DNA of 60,000 bases from Polytrichum commune (lineage: Eukaryota > Streptophyta > Polytrichopsida > Polytrichales > Polytrichaceae), in contig OX485807.1 in the NCBI GenBank assembly GCA_950295325.1, positions 7,072,501 to 7,132,500 on the forward strand. The letters run 5' to 3'. The position numbers and the translations under genes are program-made. Shown here piece by piece: positions 34,462-46,354 of this stretch; position 1 is the stretch's first letter, and each line of letters opens with the position of its first letter. The notes under the pieces are model-generated. The model worked only from the letters and a program-made list of their open reading frames with translations. It ran no database searches and was not told where the DNA came from.

Positions 34462-35434
34462 TGTCGCGCACCTCTCCATGAGGAGTGCCCGAAACACCAT
34501 GGGCACAAGGGGGACCCCGGAGTGACACCCGGGACTTGTGGCGCCATTGGTGAGAGGGCCCAAGTGATCCTAGTGTGGGTGAGGGCCCCGGGCGTTGGGA
34601 ACGCCTCCCACCCACAAAGACTAGGAGGCATGAGGGTGAGGCCATGAGCTATGCGTAGCTCATGGCGTGGTGATTCTAGAATGCTCAAGATCACCTCAAT
34701 CGGAGGTGTGAGCTAGGAGTTATGGCCATTTGAGTGGGGCGCTGTCCCGGGACAGCGCCCTGGTACAGCAGTGCCTGGGAGGGATTCCCGGGACTGCCAA
34801 GGTTCAAACAGGCATAACTTCCTCAAGACTTGCTCGAATGGAGCAAGTGAGGAGTCCATCGGCATCTACGTGAAGCGTAGATGAGGATGGAGTGGTTGGT
34901 TGTTCTGATCAGACATCATACAAGGAAGTTATGATGGTCTGAAGCTGCTGGGGGGGTTCTAGGCCCAGCAGCTAAGGGAAAATGTCCACTTGGCCCCAAC
35001 TCTTGGTAGAGAGACAAGAGGTTGGTTGGCGGTGGGGTAGGGGCTCCGTGTAGAGTCCTAGAGGCTTATATGGGTGAGGTGGTGTGGCCTCACCCACCCG
35101 AGGCCGAACGGCACGGCCTCCATGGGCATTGGCCCATTGTGAGGCCATAGTTGCCTAGTATGGTTCGGGTTGTTGTAGTGTTGCTCCGGCAACGCGATGA
35201 TCAACATAGGATTGGACTTCCATGGATGGAAGTCCACATTGGGGAAATGGGTTACCGATTAAGGGGTGAGCCCCGAAAGCAAAGTAGGAGGGTTGGTTCC
35301 CTCCTATGAACTATTGGTCCGGGGTAAAAGGAGCTATCCATTAGCATGGCGGAATGCGAAGGGTTAGCGCTCGTAACCTTTCCTAGAAACGAAAATTGGC
35401 AAGATTATTAAGGGACCTAGCAAGGGTTGCGACA
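34462..35434 (+). mobile_element. C7: solo LTR of C family (973 bp)
   Basis: Complete LTR in the plus orientation between CAGTC duplications (34457-34461, 35435-35439), inserted in the H RT N-terminal region. Confidence 0.96.
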
Positions 35435-35439
35435 CAGTC

Positions 35440-35868
35440 GGTATTGCCTTTGTCGGACAGGGGCGGATCCGTCCATGAGGTCGATGCGATGTTGTCCTAA
35501 TTCCGGGGGGATTCCTTGCAAGTCTTCCGGACTCCATGCGAATATGTCCGAGTAGTCTCTTAGGAGTGCCACGTAGCTCGCTCGTTCCTCCGGGCCCATC
35601 GACTTCCTCATCAGGAAGGTCCGTCCGGAAGCTACCTCGACTTTCTCGTAGTTGGAGGGGTCGACAACGTTCTTGATTTTATCCGGTATCTGCTCCTCGC
35701 CGTCCTCCCGGAAAGTACTCCAACGTAACCCGGCATTCTCCGTCTTCACCCCTACTGGGGGTAGCTTTCCGTCGGCTAGTTGATCTCGTATCCATTCGGC
35801 CGTCAGTGGTACACTGATCTCACCTAGGGAGCGGTCTTCCAGTCCGGCCTCGGAAGTTTCTGCCCTTC
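35440..35868 (-). pseudogene. H-element pol segment just upstream of RT
   Basis: Open minus frame containing LLRDYSDIFAWSPEDLQGI and APVRQRQYRL, the conserved Ty3/gypsy stretch immediately before RT; DxFAWSxED is characteristic of Athila/Tat-type elements. It joins in frame to the RT at 34461 once C7 is removed. Its upstream end abuts the C8 LTR. The protease that should follow towards gag is not found anywhere in the window. Confidence 0.9.
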
Positions 35869-36842
35869 TGTCGCAACCCTTGCTAGCCCCCCTTGACAAT
35901 CTTGCCAATTTTCAATTCTAGCAAAGGTTACGAGCGCTAACCATTCGCATTCCGCCATGCTAATGGTTAGCTCCTCCTACCCCGGACCTTATAGTTCATA
36001 GGAGGGAACCAACCCTCCTACTTTGCTTTCGGGACTCACCCCTTAATCGGTAACCCATTTCTTGGATGTGGACTTCCAGCCATGGAAGTCCAATCTTATG
36101 TTGATCATCGCGTTGCCGGAGCAACACTACAACAACCCGAAGCATACTAGGCAACTATGGCCTCACAATAGGCCAAAGCCCATGGAGGCCTTGCCGTTCG
36201 GCCTCGGGTGGGTGAGGCCACACCACCTCACCCATATAAGCCTCTAGGACTCTATGCGGGGCCCCTACCCCACCGTCAACCAACCTCTTGTCTCTCTACC
36301 AAGAGTTGGGGCCAAGTGGACATTCTCCTTTAGCTGCTGGGCCTAGAACCCCCCTAGCAGCTTCAGACCATCATAACTTCCTTGTATAATGTCTGATCAT
36401 AACAACCAACCACTCTATCTTCATCTACGCTTCACGTAGATGCCGATGGAGTCCTCACTTGCCGCATTCGGTCAAGTCTTGAGGAAGTTATGCCTGTTTG
36501 AACCTTGGCAGTCCCGGGAATCACTCCCAGGCACTGCTGTACCAGGCGCTGTCCCGGGACAGCGCCCCACTCAAATGGCCATAACTCCTAGCTCACACCT
36601 CCGATTGAGGTGTTCTTGAGCATTCTAGAATCACCACGCCATGAGCTACGCATAGCTTATGGCCTTACCCTTGTGCCTCCTAGTCTCCGTGGGTGGGAGG
36701 CGTTCCCAACGCCCGGGGCCCTCACCAACAATAGGATCACTTGGGCCCTCTCACCAACGGCGCCACAAGTCCCGGGTGTCACTCCGGGGTCCCCCTTGTG
36801 CCCATGGTGTTTCGGCCACTCCTCATGGAAAGGTGCGCGACA
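35869..36842 (-). repeat. C8 3' LTR (974 bp)
   Basis: Full LTR, GGGGGGCTAGC end type. Next to it lies the purine tract (36843-36854) and family 3' untranslated sequence to 37425, which continues at 47337 to 47567. Confidence 0.95.
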
Positions 36843-37425
36843 CTCACCCCCACCAAACGGAGTCGATGCCCTCATCGACTATACTTGTAGTCGACACACC
36901 AATTCTCAAGTTGCCATCCTCTATGGTGCGGCATTGTGTTTACCTTAGGGCGCGACCCCCACAATGCATCTTCAAATTTGGCATAGTCCCAAAGGTGTCG
37001 TTCCTAGGTGGTCCGTTAGCGACCTTGGATCTCTCCTCCAAGGACCTAACCTATACTAGACCCACCTACTTTGGGACCCACTTGGGATGCCCCTCCTTTG
37101 GGGCCTCCCCCGTTAGGCTCCACTAGCCTAACGTGACACATCTAGGCGAGACCTCAACGCTTCCACTAAGTTGTCTCGGTTGCAACTCCGAGATGGCTTT
37201 CCATTGTTAAGCCACGCCTCGAAAAAACGGGGGTGATGCCAAGTCCCGCCCGACTCGGTTCCCACTTTTCTCTCTCGAGACATGGGTTCATGACTCCCAT
37301 GCGCCAACTCTCGTTAGCTCGCGGGTAGCACTTTTATGAGCACGCGCCATCACCTTGTCCCCGCCCGGACAAGCTCACAACTAAGAAGTTTCTTGGTTTT
37401 ATCCAAGGCCCCTCCAAGCCATGGC

Positions 37426-38402
37426 TGTCGCGCACCTCTCCATGAGGAGTGCCCGAAACACCATGGGCACAAGGGGGACCCCGGAGTGACACCCGGGACT
37501 TGTGGCGCCATTGGTGAGAGGGCCCAAGTGATGCTAGTGTGGGTGAGGGCCCCGGGCGTTGGGAACGCCTCCCACCCACGGAGACTAGGAGGCACAAGGG
37601 TAAGGCCATGAGCTATGCGTAGCTCATGGCGTGGTGATTCTAGAATGCTCAAGATCACCTCAATCGGAGGTGTGAGCTAGGAGTTATGGCCATTTGAGTG
37701 GGGTGCTGTCCCGGGACAGCGCCCTGGTACAGCAGTGCCTGGGAGTGATTCCCGGGACTGCCAAGGTTCAAACAGGCATAACTTCCTCAACACTTGCCCG
37801 AATGGGGCAAGTGAGGAGTCCATCGGCATCTACGTGAAGCGTAGATGAGGATGGAGGGGTTGGTTGTTATGATCAGACATCATACAAGGAAGTTATGATG
37901 GTCTGAAGCTGCTGGGGGGGTTCTAGGCCCAACAGCTAAGGGAAAATGTCCACTTGGCCCCAACTCTTGGTAGAGAGACAAGAGGTTGGTTGGCGGTGGG
38001 ATAGGGGCTCCGTGTAGAGTCCTAGAGGCTTATATGGGTGAGGTGGTGTGGCCTCACCCACCCGAGGCCGAACGGCAAGGCCTCCATGGGCATTGGCCCA
38101 TTGTGAGGCCATAGTTGCCTAGTATGGTTCGGGTTGTTGTAGTGTTGCTCCGGCAACGCGATGATCAACATAAGATTGGACTTCCATGGATGGAAGTCAA
38201 CATCTAAGGAGTGGTTACCGATTAAAGGGGTGAGTCCCGAAATCAAAGTAGGAGGGTTGGTTCCCCTCCTATGAACTAATGGTCCGGGGTTAGAGGAGCT
38301 AACCATTAGCATGGCGGTATGCGAAGGGTTAGCGACTCGTAACCTTTGCTAGAATTGAAAATTGGCAAGATGGTCAAGGGGGGGCTAGCAAGGGTTGCGA
38401 CA
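37426..38402 (+). repeat. C9 5' LTR (977 bp)
   Basis: Ends GGGGGGGCTAGCAAGGGTTGCGACA-type; palindrome arm altered (GGGTGCTGTCCC). Confidence 0.95.
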
Positions 38403-38404
38403 CT

Positions 38405-38420
38405 TGGTATCAGAGCAGGT
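38405..38420 (+). other. C9 primer-binding site
   Basis: TGGTATCAGAGCAGGT, two bases after the LTR. Confidence 0.92.
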
Positions 38421-38453
38421 TTCCAATATCTGAGCTAGCACTTTGAGGGAAGC

Positions 38454-39960
38454 ATGGCTATCAAATAAGCGGGTTATGATGGTGGCCCGGGGTTTCCAAA
38501 AGGTTGTGAGGCTCAAATTGGAACAAGGATCATGTGCAAATGGAGTTTGACCATACCATTGATTTTAATGGTAATGGTGGGCATGAGGGTGGATTCGGTG
38601 AGGAAAATGGAGGTGTCCTTTGAAAAGGGCTCCCGCAAACCTCAAATAGTATTTGGGGCCAAGAATACCGAATGCACCCAAAACCTTGGAGGGTATTAAT
38701 GTTGGATTGAAATTTCAATTCGAGATGCTTCGAAGGTTCGGATGTTGAAATGAACTTGGTGCTAATGAGGCACCCGGGGCCTCTTAAGGCCTATGTGCGC
38801 TATTCAAACGCACAAATGAAGGATACACGTAAAACGGACGAGCTTTCTAAGAAATGCATCGTTTTAGGTGGGGTTTTAAAAGCGGGTGGTGGATGCCTTG
38901 TTTAAGTCCCCAAGGCTTCTTGAGGACATGGTGGGGATCATCAAGTTTGCAAGATCATTGAATCCGATGGTCCCGAAGAAAAGTTTGGCGGCGCATCACC
39001 ACAAGTGGCTTTAGCCAAAGTTGGTCCCAAAGAAATGAGTGCAAATTGTTTGGTTCATTTTACTTAGGCAAAATATGTTGGTGCCGCTAACGGAATGTTG
39101 AAAGGTGGCTTTATGCTTCCAAGGCAAATCATACTCATGCCGTGGACGGAATGTTGGAAGGTGGGTTTGTCCTACCAAGGCAATTCATGTTCGTGCAGCA
39201 TACGGAGTGTGGGAAGGTGGCTTTGTGCTATCAAGGGAAAACATGTTTGTTTTGTGGACAAATTATTGGAAATTGCTTTTGTGGCACTAAACCAATTCGT
39301 CCCATGGACGAAATGTTAAAAGTTGGTTTTGCGGACCGAGCCAAAACATATTGTTGCGGTGGACGGAGAATTAGATGGTGGCTTTGTGGCCAAGGCTAGT
39401 AGCCTTAAGCCAAGGCCAAGTCATGTATACCTTGAGGCTCAAATGAATGGGAGATATGTCTCATGAGTTGTCAAAGAGGCAACGGACTCTTTCATGAGCC
39501 GAAAGCTCACAAGGGAGTTGGGGCTTGCCGATTGATAGAGTGGGCGAGCCCACCAAGGTGCAGTTTGAAAATGGCGAACCGCATGAGACAAAGGAGGCCG
39601 CGATGCATGTAACCTTTCAATGTGGGACATTGGATTTTTGTCAAAATTTCACACCATGTGAAATAGATGAAATGCATGTCATTGTGAAGGCTGCCTTCTT
39701 TGAAACTCACATGATAGATGTGAGGTGCAAGCCGGTGTGCTTGCGGTGCATTTGTGATGTGCCATGATGGCAAAGAATTGAACTACAAATTGACAAGGAC
39801 TCCTATGGTAGGAGGACCCAAGTTGAATTTGGTCTCAATGGACCAAATAAAAAAATGGTAAACATAATGGTCGTGGTTCAATTGGAGCAATTCCAAGGAA
39901 CTCATGGGGAGGCTAGGAAAGATGGGCCTCCCCCAAACCATACTTGTGGGATGTTGGTGA
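38454..39960 (+). pseudogene. C9 gag and protease remnant
   Basis: ATG at 38454 closed after four codons (MAIK, stop). Gag-like core about 38760-38960, repeats about 39080-39400. At the protease site the sequence reads VVKEATDSFMSRKL, so even the Asp retained by other copies has changed (GAC to GTC). HVTFQCGTLDFCQNF follows at about 39606. Confidence 0.75.
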
Positions 39961-40230
39961 GATACAAGGATGTATTCACCAATGTGTTGCTCAAAATGTT
40001 ACCGCCAAGGAGTGAATTGTAACTTTGCTCAAGAATAAATTGAGTTCTTGAGGCATGTAGTGACAAAGGAAGTTGGTGGATAAACATGAAGAATTTCAAG
40101 GCAATCCAAGAGGAGAATTGGCCCTTGACTCAAAAAGGCTTAGGTCATTGGTTGGCCTAGCCAACTACTACCACCACTTCATTCGAGGTTTTTCTAAGAT
40201 TGCTAGGACCTTAGTCAATTTGTTGAAAAA

Positions 40231-40860
40231 ATGGCTATTCCAAGAGTGGGATGAGCCTTGTCACCAAGCCTTTGGGAAGCTCAAGAGCAAGTTCCCTTCA
40301 CAAGATGTGGTTAAGTTTCCGGGTTTTCATAAGCATTTTGAGGTGCACATGAAGACGAAGGACTTCACCATTGGCGGATGTTCATCCAAGATGGATGACC
40401 ATTGCTTATGAGAGCATTAAGCTCCATGGTTGTCGAACCTTGTCCGGCTTGTGCAAGAAATGGCTATCCCAAGAGTGGGATGAGCCGTGCCACCAAGCCA
40501 TTGGGGAGCTTAAGAGCAAGTTGTCTTTGCCGCCCGTGCTCAAGCTTGCGGAGTTTGCCAAACCTTTTGAGGTGCATACGGGGGCGAGTGACTTTGCCAT
40601 TGGCGGATGGTTAACGTAAGATGGATGGCCATTGCATATGAGAGCGTTAAGCTTGATGGTTATCCGACCTTATCCGACTTGTGGAAGGATTAGCTATCCC
40701 AAGAGTGGGATGAGCCTTGCCACCAAGTCTTTGGTGAGCTTAAGAGCAAGTGTTCTTAGACGCCCGTGCTCAAGTTCGCGGAGCTTGACAAACCTTTTGA
40801 GGTGCATACGGGGGTGAGTGCCTTTGCCAATGGTGGATTATGTGTAATTGGATGGCCATT
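40231..40860 (+). repeat. RNase H tandem array, three units
   Basis: Markers at 40231, 40460 and 40689 (last one altered to ttagctatccc), 229 apart. First unit has VHMKTKD. Confidence 0.87.
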
Positions 40861-43029
40861 GCATATGGGAGCATAAAGCTCGATGGTTGTCAAAGAAGAC
40901 AACCAACTCATGACAAAGAACTTCTTTGCCGTAGTGCATTGCTTGAAGATGTGGCGACATTATATGGGGTCGCACAAAGCAAAGGTCTACATGGACAATG
41001 TGTCCTAAAAGTATTTTGACATACAAGCGTAAGTGAACGCCAAATCATTGCGGAGGCATGATAGTTTGGCGCTTATGAAGGTGGATTTGATCCACAAACC
41101 GGACCGTGGAAATGTGGTGCCGGATGCGCGAAGTAGACCGGAAGAGTTCCAAGCAATGAGAACCATCCAAACCTTGTGGCTAATGTGTGCCGGCAAAGGA
41201 AACTTGTGATGCAAGATACGGGAGGGGTAAATTAACTACCCCAAAGCACAAAAGCTTTTAGGTGAGCTTCGCAAGAGCAAGGTGCTCAAAGAGGTTAAGT
41301 TGGTGGACGGATTGTTCAAGTGCAAACAAAGTCGGGTATATGTGCCACAAGGCAAGTTGAAGCTATTGGTTTTGAAGGAGGAATATGATAGTCCTATTGC
41401 CGGCCTTAGAGGAGAAAGAAAAAACCGCCATAGAATGGTGTCAAAGAGGTACCATTGGCGGTGCATAACAGGAAGATATAGCCCACTTTGTGAAGGCTTG
41501 AATCAAAGTGCCAAGTGAACCGAGCCTCTTACCAAAGCAAGGCGGCTTCTTGCAACCGTTGCCTATCCCGTCGGCGCCATGACATAGTATGTGCATGGAC
41601 TTGATCACAAGTTTGCCGGAGTCACATGGGTATGATGCCATCTTGTTGATGGTAGAGCGGTTTGCCAAGTTGGCACACATGGTGCCGATTGTGGGAGCCG
41701 CCACCGCGTTGAAGACCGCATAGCCTTTTCTCAAAGGATGGTTGAGGCACCACGGGTTGCCAAGAGTGATTGTGTGGGATCAAGATCCAAAGTTCACAAG
41801 TGCATTTTCAATGCATTTCTCTAAGGAGGTCGGAATGAAACTAAGGTTTAGCACGGCCTCGCATTCCCAAATGGATGGGAAAACGGAGCGTGTGAATGGA
41901 GTCTTGAAGCAATACTTGAGGAACTTGGTGGGGGCGGACCAAGGAGATTGGGCGGACTATGTGGGTCGAGCGGAGTGTAATTGCAATGTAGCCACGCACT
42001 TGGCTACCAAAGGGTGGTCTTTCGTGGTGGCTTATGGAGTGGATGCGCTCCAACCTATTAACCTAACTCTCGAGGGGGCACATTCAACACTAGAGTTCAA
42101 CCAAGATGGTGGGGACTTGGCCAAGAATGTAAACAAGTCTTGGAGATGACCAAGTTGTTGGTGGAGAAAGCCCGAATGTGCTACGAAGTGCAAGTCAATG
42201 CCGGAAGACGCGAAGTGGAGAATGAGGTGGGCCAAAAGATGTTGTTGAATGTGAACAACTTCACTTAGCCGGAAGGCCTCACTCCAAAGGTCATGTCCAA
42301 AATTGGAGCTTCATTTCCCATTGTGGAACAAGTGTTCAAGGACATGTATAAGTTGGAATTACCGCCCGAGATCAAAGTGCATCCAACATTTCATGTCTCA
42401 ATCCTAAAGCCATTTAAGGACGACACCTTGTGGCCCAATTACAAGCAAGTGATTAGGCCACGTCCCGACCTTGTGGACATTATTTGGAACATGAGGTATG
42501 TGAACCCTTTGAGTGGTCCACCACTCTGCGGGATCACTTTTAGTTAGAATGTTAGCGTTAAAAGTTAGAATTGATAGGGAATTTAGGGAAAATTAGTTCA
42601 TTTAGCATTTAGCCTAGAAGAAGGAAGGTCAAAATGAAACTAAGTAGTGCTAGAAGATAGCAAAGTAGAAAAAATGTGCTAGCTAGTAAAAACAACTAGC
42701 TAAGCAAATATTAGTAGATGCTAGTTATTAATCAATTGTTAGTAGATGCTAGCTAAGCAAGTGTTAGTTTATTAGTTAGTGTGAGGCACACAAGACTATT
42801 GGAGGTGTTTTACGTAAGAAGATAAAATCGGCGTGAAGAATTTTAAAGACAAAAAAGAAAGAGAGCAAGGGGGATACTTGCCCACTTGCTCCCTTGCCAA
42901 CTCGATGGCGGAAAAATTAGAAAGATTTCTAAAGGTTTTTTGTCGGAGCCACCTCGGCGAGAGGGTGGCAACCTCAACCGGGAAAACCCCCGAGCCAAAA
43001 TTTCGGGAAAGGGTTTGAAAAATGGATCC

Positions 43030-43085
43030 GGTGGAGGAGGGGTCCAACCCTTTTGTGAGAGGGTTTAAAAACCCCTCCTTCCACC
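43030..43085. repeat. Hairpin in X around TTTAAAA
   Basis: GGTGGAGGAGGGGT (43030-43043) pairs with ACCCCTCCTTCCACC (43071-43085) with one extra base; inside it AACCC pairs with GGGTT. TTTAAAA (43064-43070) may act as a TATA box. Confidence 0.7.
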
Positions 43086-43380
43086 TTGTAGCTCTCTCTC
43101 TTTTTCTAGTTTTTGGGCGAAGCCCTGCTTCAATGTAGTTAGGAAAAAATCCTTTAGCATGTATTCTCAATGGTCTAAAAGAAAGGCTTGAGAACCTCCT
43201 CTACTTTCTCTCTCCTAGTTAGGTTGTGTGTTTATTAACACACCAACAAAATTATTCCTTCTTTTGTAGAGGGAGGTTGGATGGTAGAGTTTTGAATAGA
43301 GGCATTATAGACCTCATCTGCCAATGCCCAGAAGGCTTAGTTCAAAAGCTAGAACAAGATACTTATCATTTTTCTCTTAG

Positions 43381-44100
43381 AGAGATTTCATATAGCTATC
43401 CATAGCCGTTTCCCATTTGTGATTTGGTTGAGATGACAATTAGTTATGGATTTTCAAAGATGGAGTAGAAAAACTGGGTGGTCTTGTGGGTAGCGGCTGC
43501 TGGATCAGACCTGCGAGCCCAATAGGAATTTTAATTCCAAGAAATTATATTTTTCCCAAGTAGAACTTTTGTGTAGCTTTCCAAAATGGCTTAGAACATT
43601 TGATTTGAGCATGATTTGAATTAGATATGAATTGTGCAAGATGGGACACATAGTTTGAGAACTTTTGGTTGACTGCTGCATTACAGAGGACCTGCTGGGT
43701 TCACTTCGGCTTACCTTTCTAATCACATATTTTTATCAAATACATCTTTTTAATATCTCTCCAGGGTCATATAGAACGTTTGATTTGACTAAAATTTGAA
43801 TTAGATATGAATTGTTGAAGGCGAGATACATAGTTTAAGCCTTCTTGATTGACTGCTGTGTTACAAGGAGTCCGCTGAATTTCTATTAGCTTAACCTGCT
43901 GATGTCATAATTTTCCTAGTTAGAGCTTGTTCATAGCTTTTCAATGGTATAAGGAAAGCCTAGATCCAAGTAGTAAGGAATGTGCTATGAATTTTTGAAG
44001 TTAGAAGGTAGATAGGTGGGTTGGAAGGGTCGGTTGAATCGACCTCACACTTCCAACCCTCATAACTTTTGCATTTCTTATCCGATTAGAGTGATTTTTA
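43381..44100. repeat. Four diverged tandem copies of a 180-bp unit in X
   Basis: Copies start near 43381, 43561, 43741 and 43921. Best shared segment: AACATTTGATTTGA... at 43595 and AACGTTTGATTTGA... at 43775, each followed by TTGAATTAGATATGAATTG. A GCTGCTG or GACTGCTG motif recurs near the end of the first three copies. Confidence 0.75.
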
Positions 44101-45398
44101 GATCATTGGAAAGATAATTTGGTGCACTAAGTATAAATATTATGCTTAGGATTAAATTACAGGGCAGAATAACACTTTATATTTTAATTGTTAACTAAGG
44201 TACGCTTACTACCAAACTAGTTACAAAGAAGGAGGCAAGGTCGACGCTCGGAAAGTGGAGCAAGGAAAGAGGTAGCGGCTCGGCCTACATCAAGCCCAAA
44301 TCAACCGAGGAAAATTGAGGTAAATTAACTAACCTTAAGCCTTCCATTTAGGATTGGAGGGAGCACGGCTAAGGTACGCATTTCTAAACCCACTCACCTA
44401 TCTCGTAAGGTCAAGTGGCTTGACCACTTGACCGCCAAGGGAGTACCCAATTCCATTGTTTTCGGGGCCCTTGGTATGTTTTGTAGTAGTAGCTTCATTT
44501 ATTAGCAAGTTTCGTGTGTGGTAAGTCGGATTAATCACCGACACGACCACTCTGAATGTTGTTGGTGGAAAGGTGGGGTGAATGACCCGCGAATCCACTA
44601 TTATGTTGTTGGCCCCCTAGATTGGGAGTAATGGCCCCAATTTATGAAGATTGCGCAACAGGTTGAACCTACAGGTCGCCCGTCACCCTGGTCCCATTGA
44701 GTTGCATTTCGTGGTCTATCCAGTGTAAACACATTTAACAATCAAAACATACAAAATAAATCGTAAACCCTTGTTGGCAAAATACCCGAGGTAAGGGGTG
44801 ATGCCTAATATGTTAATGTAGTAAGTTCGGACGTGCAAACAAAAGTAAGTAATTAAGAAGGAATTTGTGTGAAGGGTGGGACTTAGGCCAAGTTCCCCCG
44901 CTTAGAAAACTAAATAGAAATAAATAAAGAAATAGGAAGAATTGAATGGTCCATCAAATTGTCGTTATTCCGTTCGTTGAGTTAGGGTGGTATGAGTCAC
45001 ACCCGGTTGGGTGTATCAGAACCATCCCAATTCACAAATTAGGATTGCTTTGGTTTCAAGGCTGGTGCATCTGCGCGTAGAATAGGTTGTAGGTTAAGGT
45101 TAGAACTAGATATGAAATTGGTTAGTGGACTTTAAAGCCACACTAGTAAAAAACTAAGGCCTAACCTCCGGAGGTACTACGACGCATATTTAATCTCCCT
45201 TAAAAATCTAACTACTCACGTTATACACCTATCATCCGGGTTCGGCTTGGGCGCCTGCAAATGCAGGCCACCTTCACCGAAGGGCTTGTGTGATACTTTT
45301 AGGCTCCCTCGAAAGGGGGTGGCCCAAAAGTACCACAAGGTAGGAGGGCATCCTCAAGTGTAGGAAACCCAAGTGAAAAGGAAAAAAAATGTACAAAG

Positions 45399-45542
45399 GA
45401 GTACTTGGTGAAATGGTGTAGATACCATGAAAAAGAAGCCGTTTGGGTAGCGGCAAGAGACATGGTAACCACCAATGAATTGGTGAAGCACTTTGAAGAA
45501 ACTAAGGCTAAGGATTCCAATAAAATGAAGCGTAGGCATTGA
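45399..45542 (+). pseudogene. C9 chromodomain, open reading frame
   Basis: Encodes EYLVKWCRYHEKEAVW and then AARDMVTTNELVKHFEE, ending KMKRRH and TGA. YLVKW, the aromatic and acidic residues and the C-terminal helix match chromovirus chromodomains, which bind histone tails and direct integration. Other copies have TGA after VKW; here TGT AGA. It cannot be made from this locus because pol is broken upstream. Confidence 0.8.
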
Positions 45543-46354
45543 TGAGGACATCAATCTCCTTTAGTGGGGCAGAGACGCTAGTAGCACACTTACCTTCGAG
45601 GTTAATTGCTCCACAACATGAACTTGTTCTTTGGCTTGAGGGAATAAAGTCCAAACTTTAGTGGTGCAAAGATAAAAGTATGAGATGAGGTCCTAGTCTT
45701 GTACTTGTGCTTGGTTAGTGGAAGAGGGGGAATAGACATGCCAAACTAGGTTGGGTAAGCCGAGTAATTGGGGGCCATGGCTTGGAAGGGCCTTGGATAA
45801 AACCAAGAAACTTCTTAGCCGTGGGCTTGTCCGGGCGGGGACAAGGTGATGGCGCGTGCTCATAAAAGTGCTACCCGCGAGCTAACGAGAGTTGGCGCAT
45901 GGGAGTCATGAACCCATGTCTCGAAAGAGCAAAGTGGGAACCGAGTCGGGCGGGACTTGGCATCACCCCCGTGCGATCGAGGCGTGGCTTAACAATGGAA
46001 AGCCATCTCGGAGTTGCAACCGAGACAACTTAGTGGAAGCGTTGAGGTCTCGCCTAGATGTGTCATGTTAGGCTAGTGGAGCCTAACGGGGGAGGCCCCA
46101 AAGGAGGGGCAAATCAAGTGAGTCCCAAAGTAGGTGGGTCTAGTATAGGTTAGGTCCTTGGAGGAGTTCCAAGGTCGCTAACGGAACACCTAGTAACGAC
46201 ACCTTTGGGACTATGCCAAATTTGAAGATGCATTGTGGGGGTCGCGCCCTAAGGTAAACACAATGCCGCACCATAGAGGATGGCAACTTGAGAATTGGTG
46301 TGCCGACTACGAGTATAGTCGATGAGGGCATCGACTCCGTTTGGTGGGGGTGAG
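45543..46354 (+). other. C9 3' untranslated region and polypurine tract
   Basis: Conserved non-coding sequence ending in GGTGGGGGTGAG (46343-46354). Confidence 0.7.

Larger units (their letters stand above)
42499..45337. mobile_element. Insertion X: probable solo LTR of another family (2,839 bp)
   Basis: Starts TGTGAACCC, ends AGTACCACA, flanked by AGGTA (42494-42498, 45338-45342). It interrupts C9 between the GPY/F segment and chromodomain, where other copies are continuous. I looked for its first bases repeated near the right end, a primer-binding site and pol motifs and found none, so a long solo LTR is likeliest; a non-autonomous element without coding sequence is possible. It holds four decayed 180-bp repeats and a strong hairpin. 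Confidence 0.8.
39961..45542 (+). pseudogene. C9 pol remnant, split by X, with uninterrupted chromodomain
   Basis: Pre-RT motif FTNVLLKMLPPRS (about 39980) passes directly to the RT end and thumb (40040-40215), so RT core is absent. Three RNase H units (40231-40860); RNase H end about 40900-41220. Integrase zinc region 41282-41510, core 41530-42230 with MDLITSLPES, VIVWDQDPKF and KTERVNG, plus the family TAG at 41719-41721. The GPY/F-like segment (IVEQVFKDMYKLELPPE, HPTFHVSILKPF) is well kept at 42293-42480. X follows. The chromodomain, 45399-45542, is the only one in the window without a stop. Confidence 0.87.

Noticed and set aside
42499-45337. X as a complete LTR retrotransposon with its own LTR pair
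   Set aside because: Its first bases are not repeated near its right end, and no PBS or coding motif is present.
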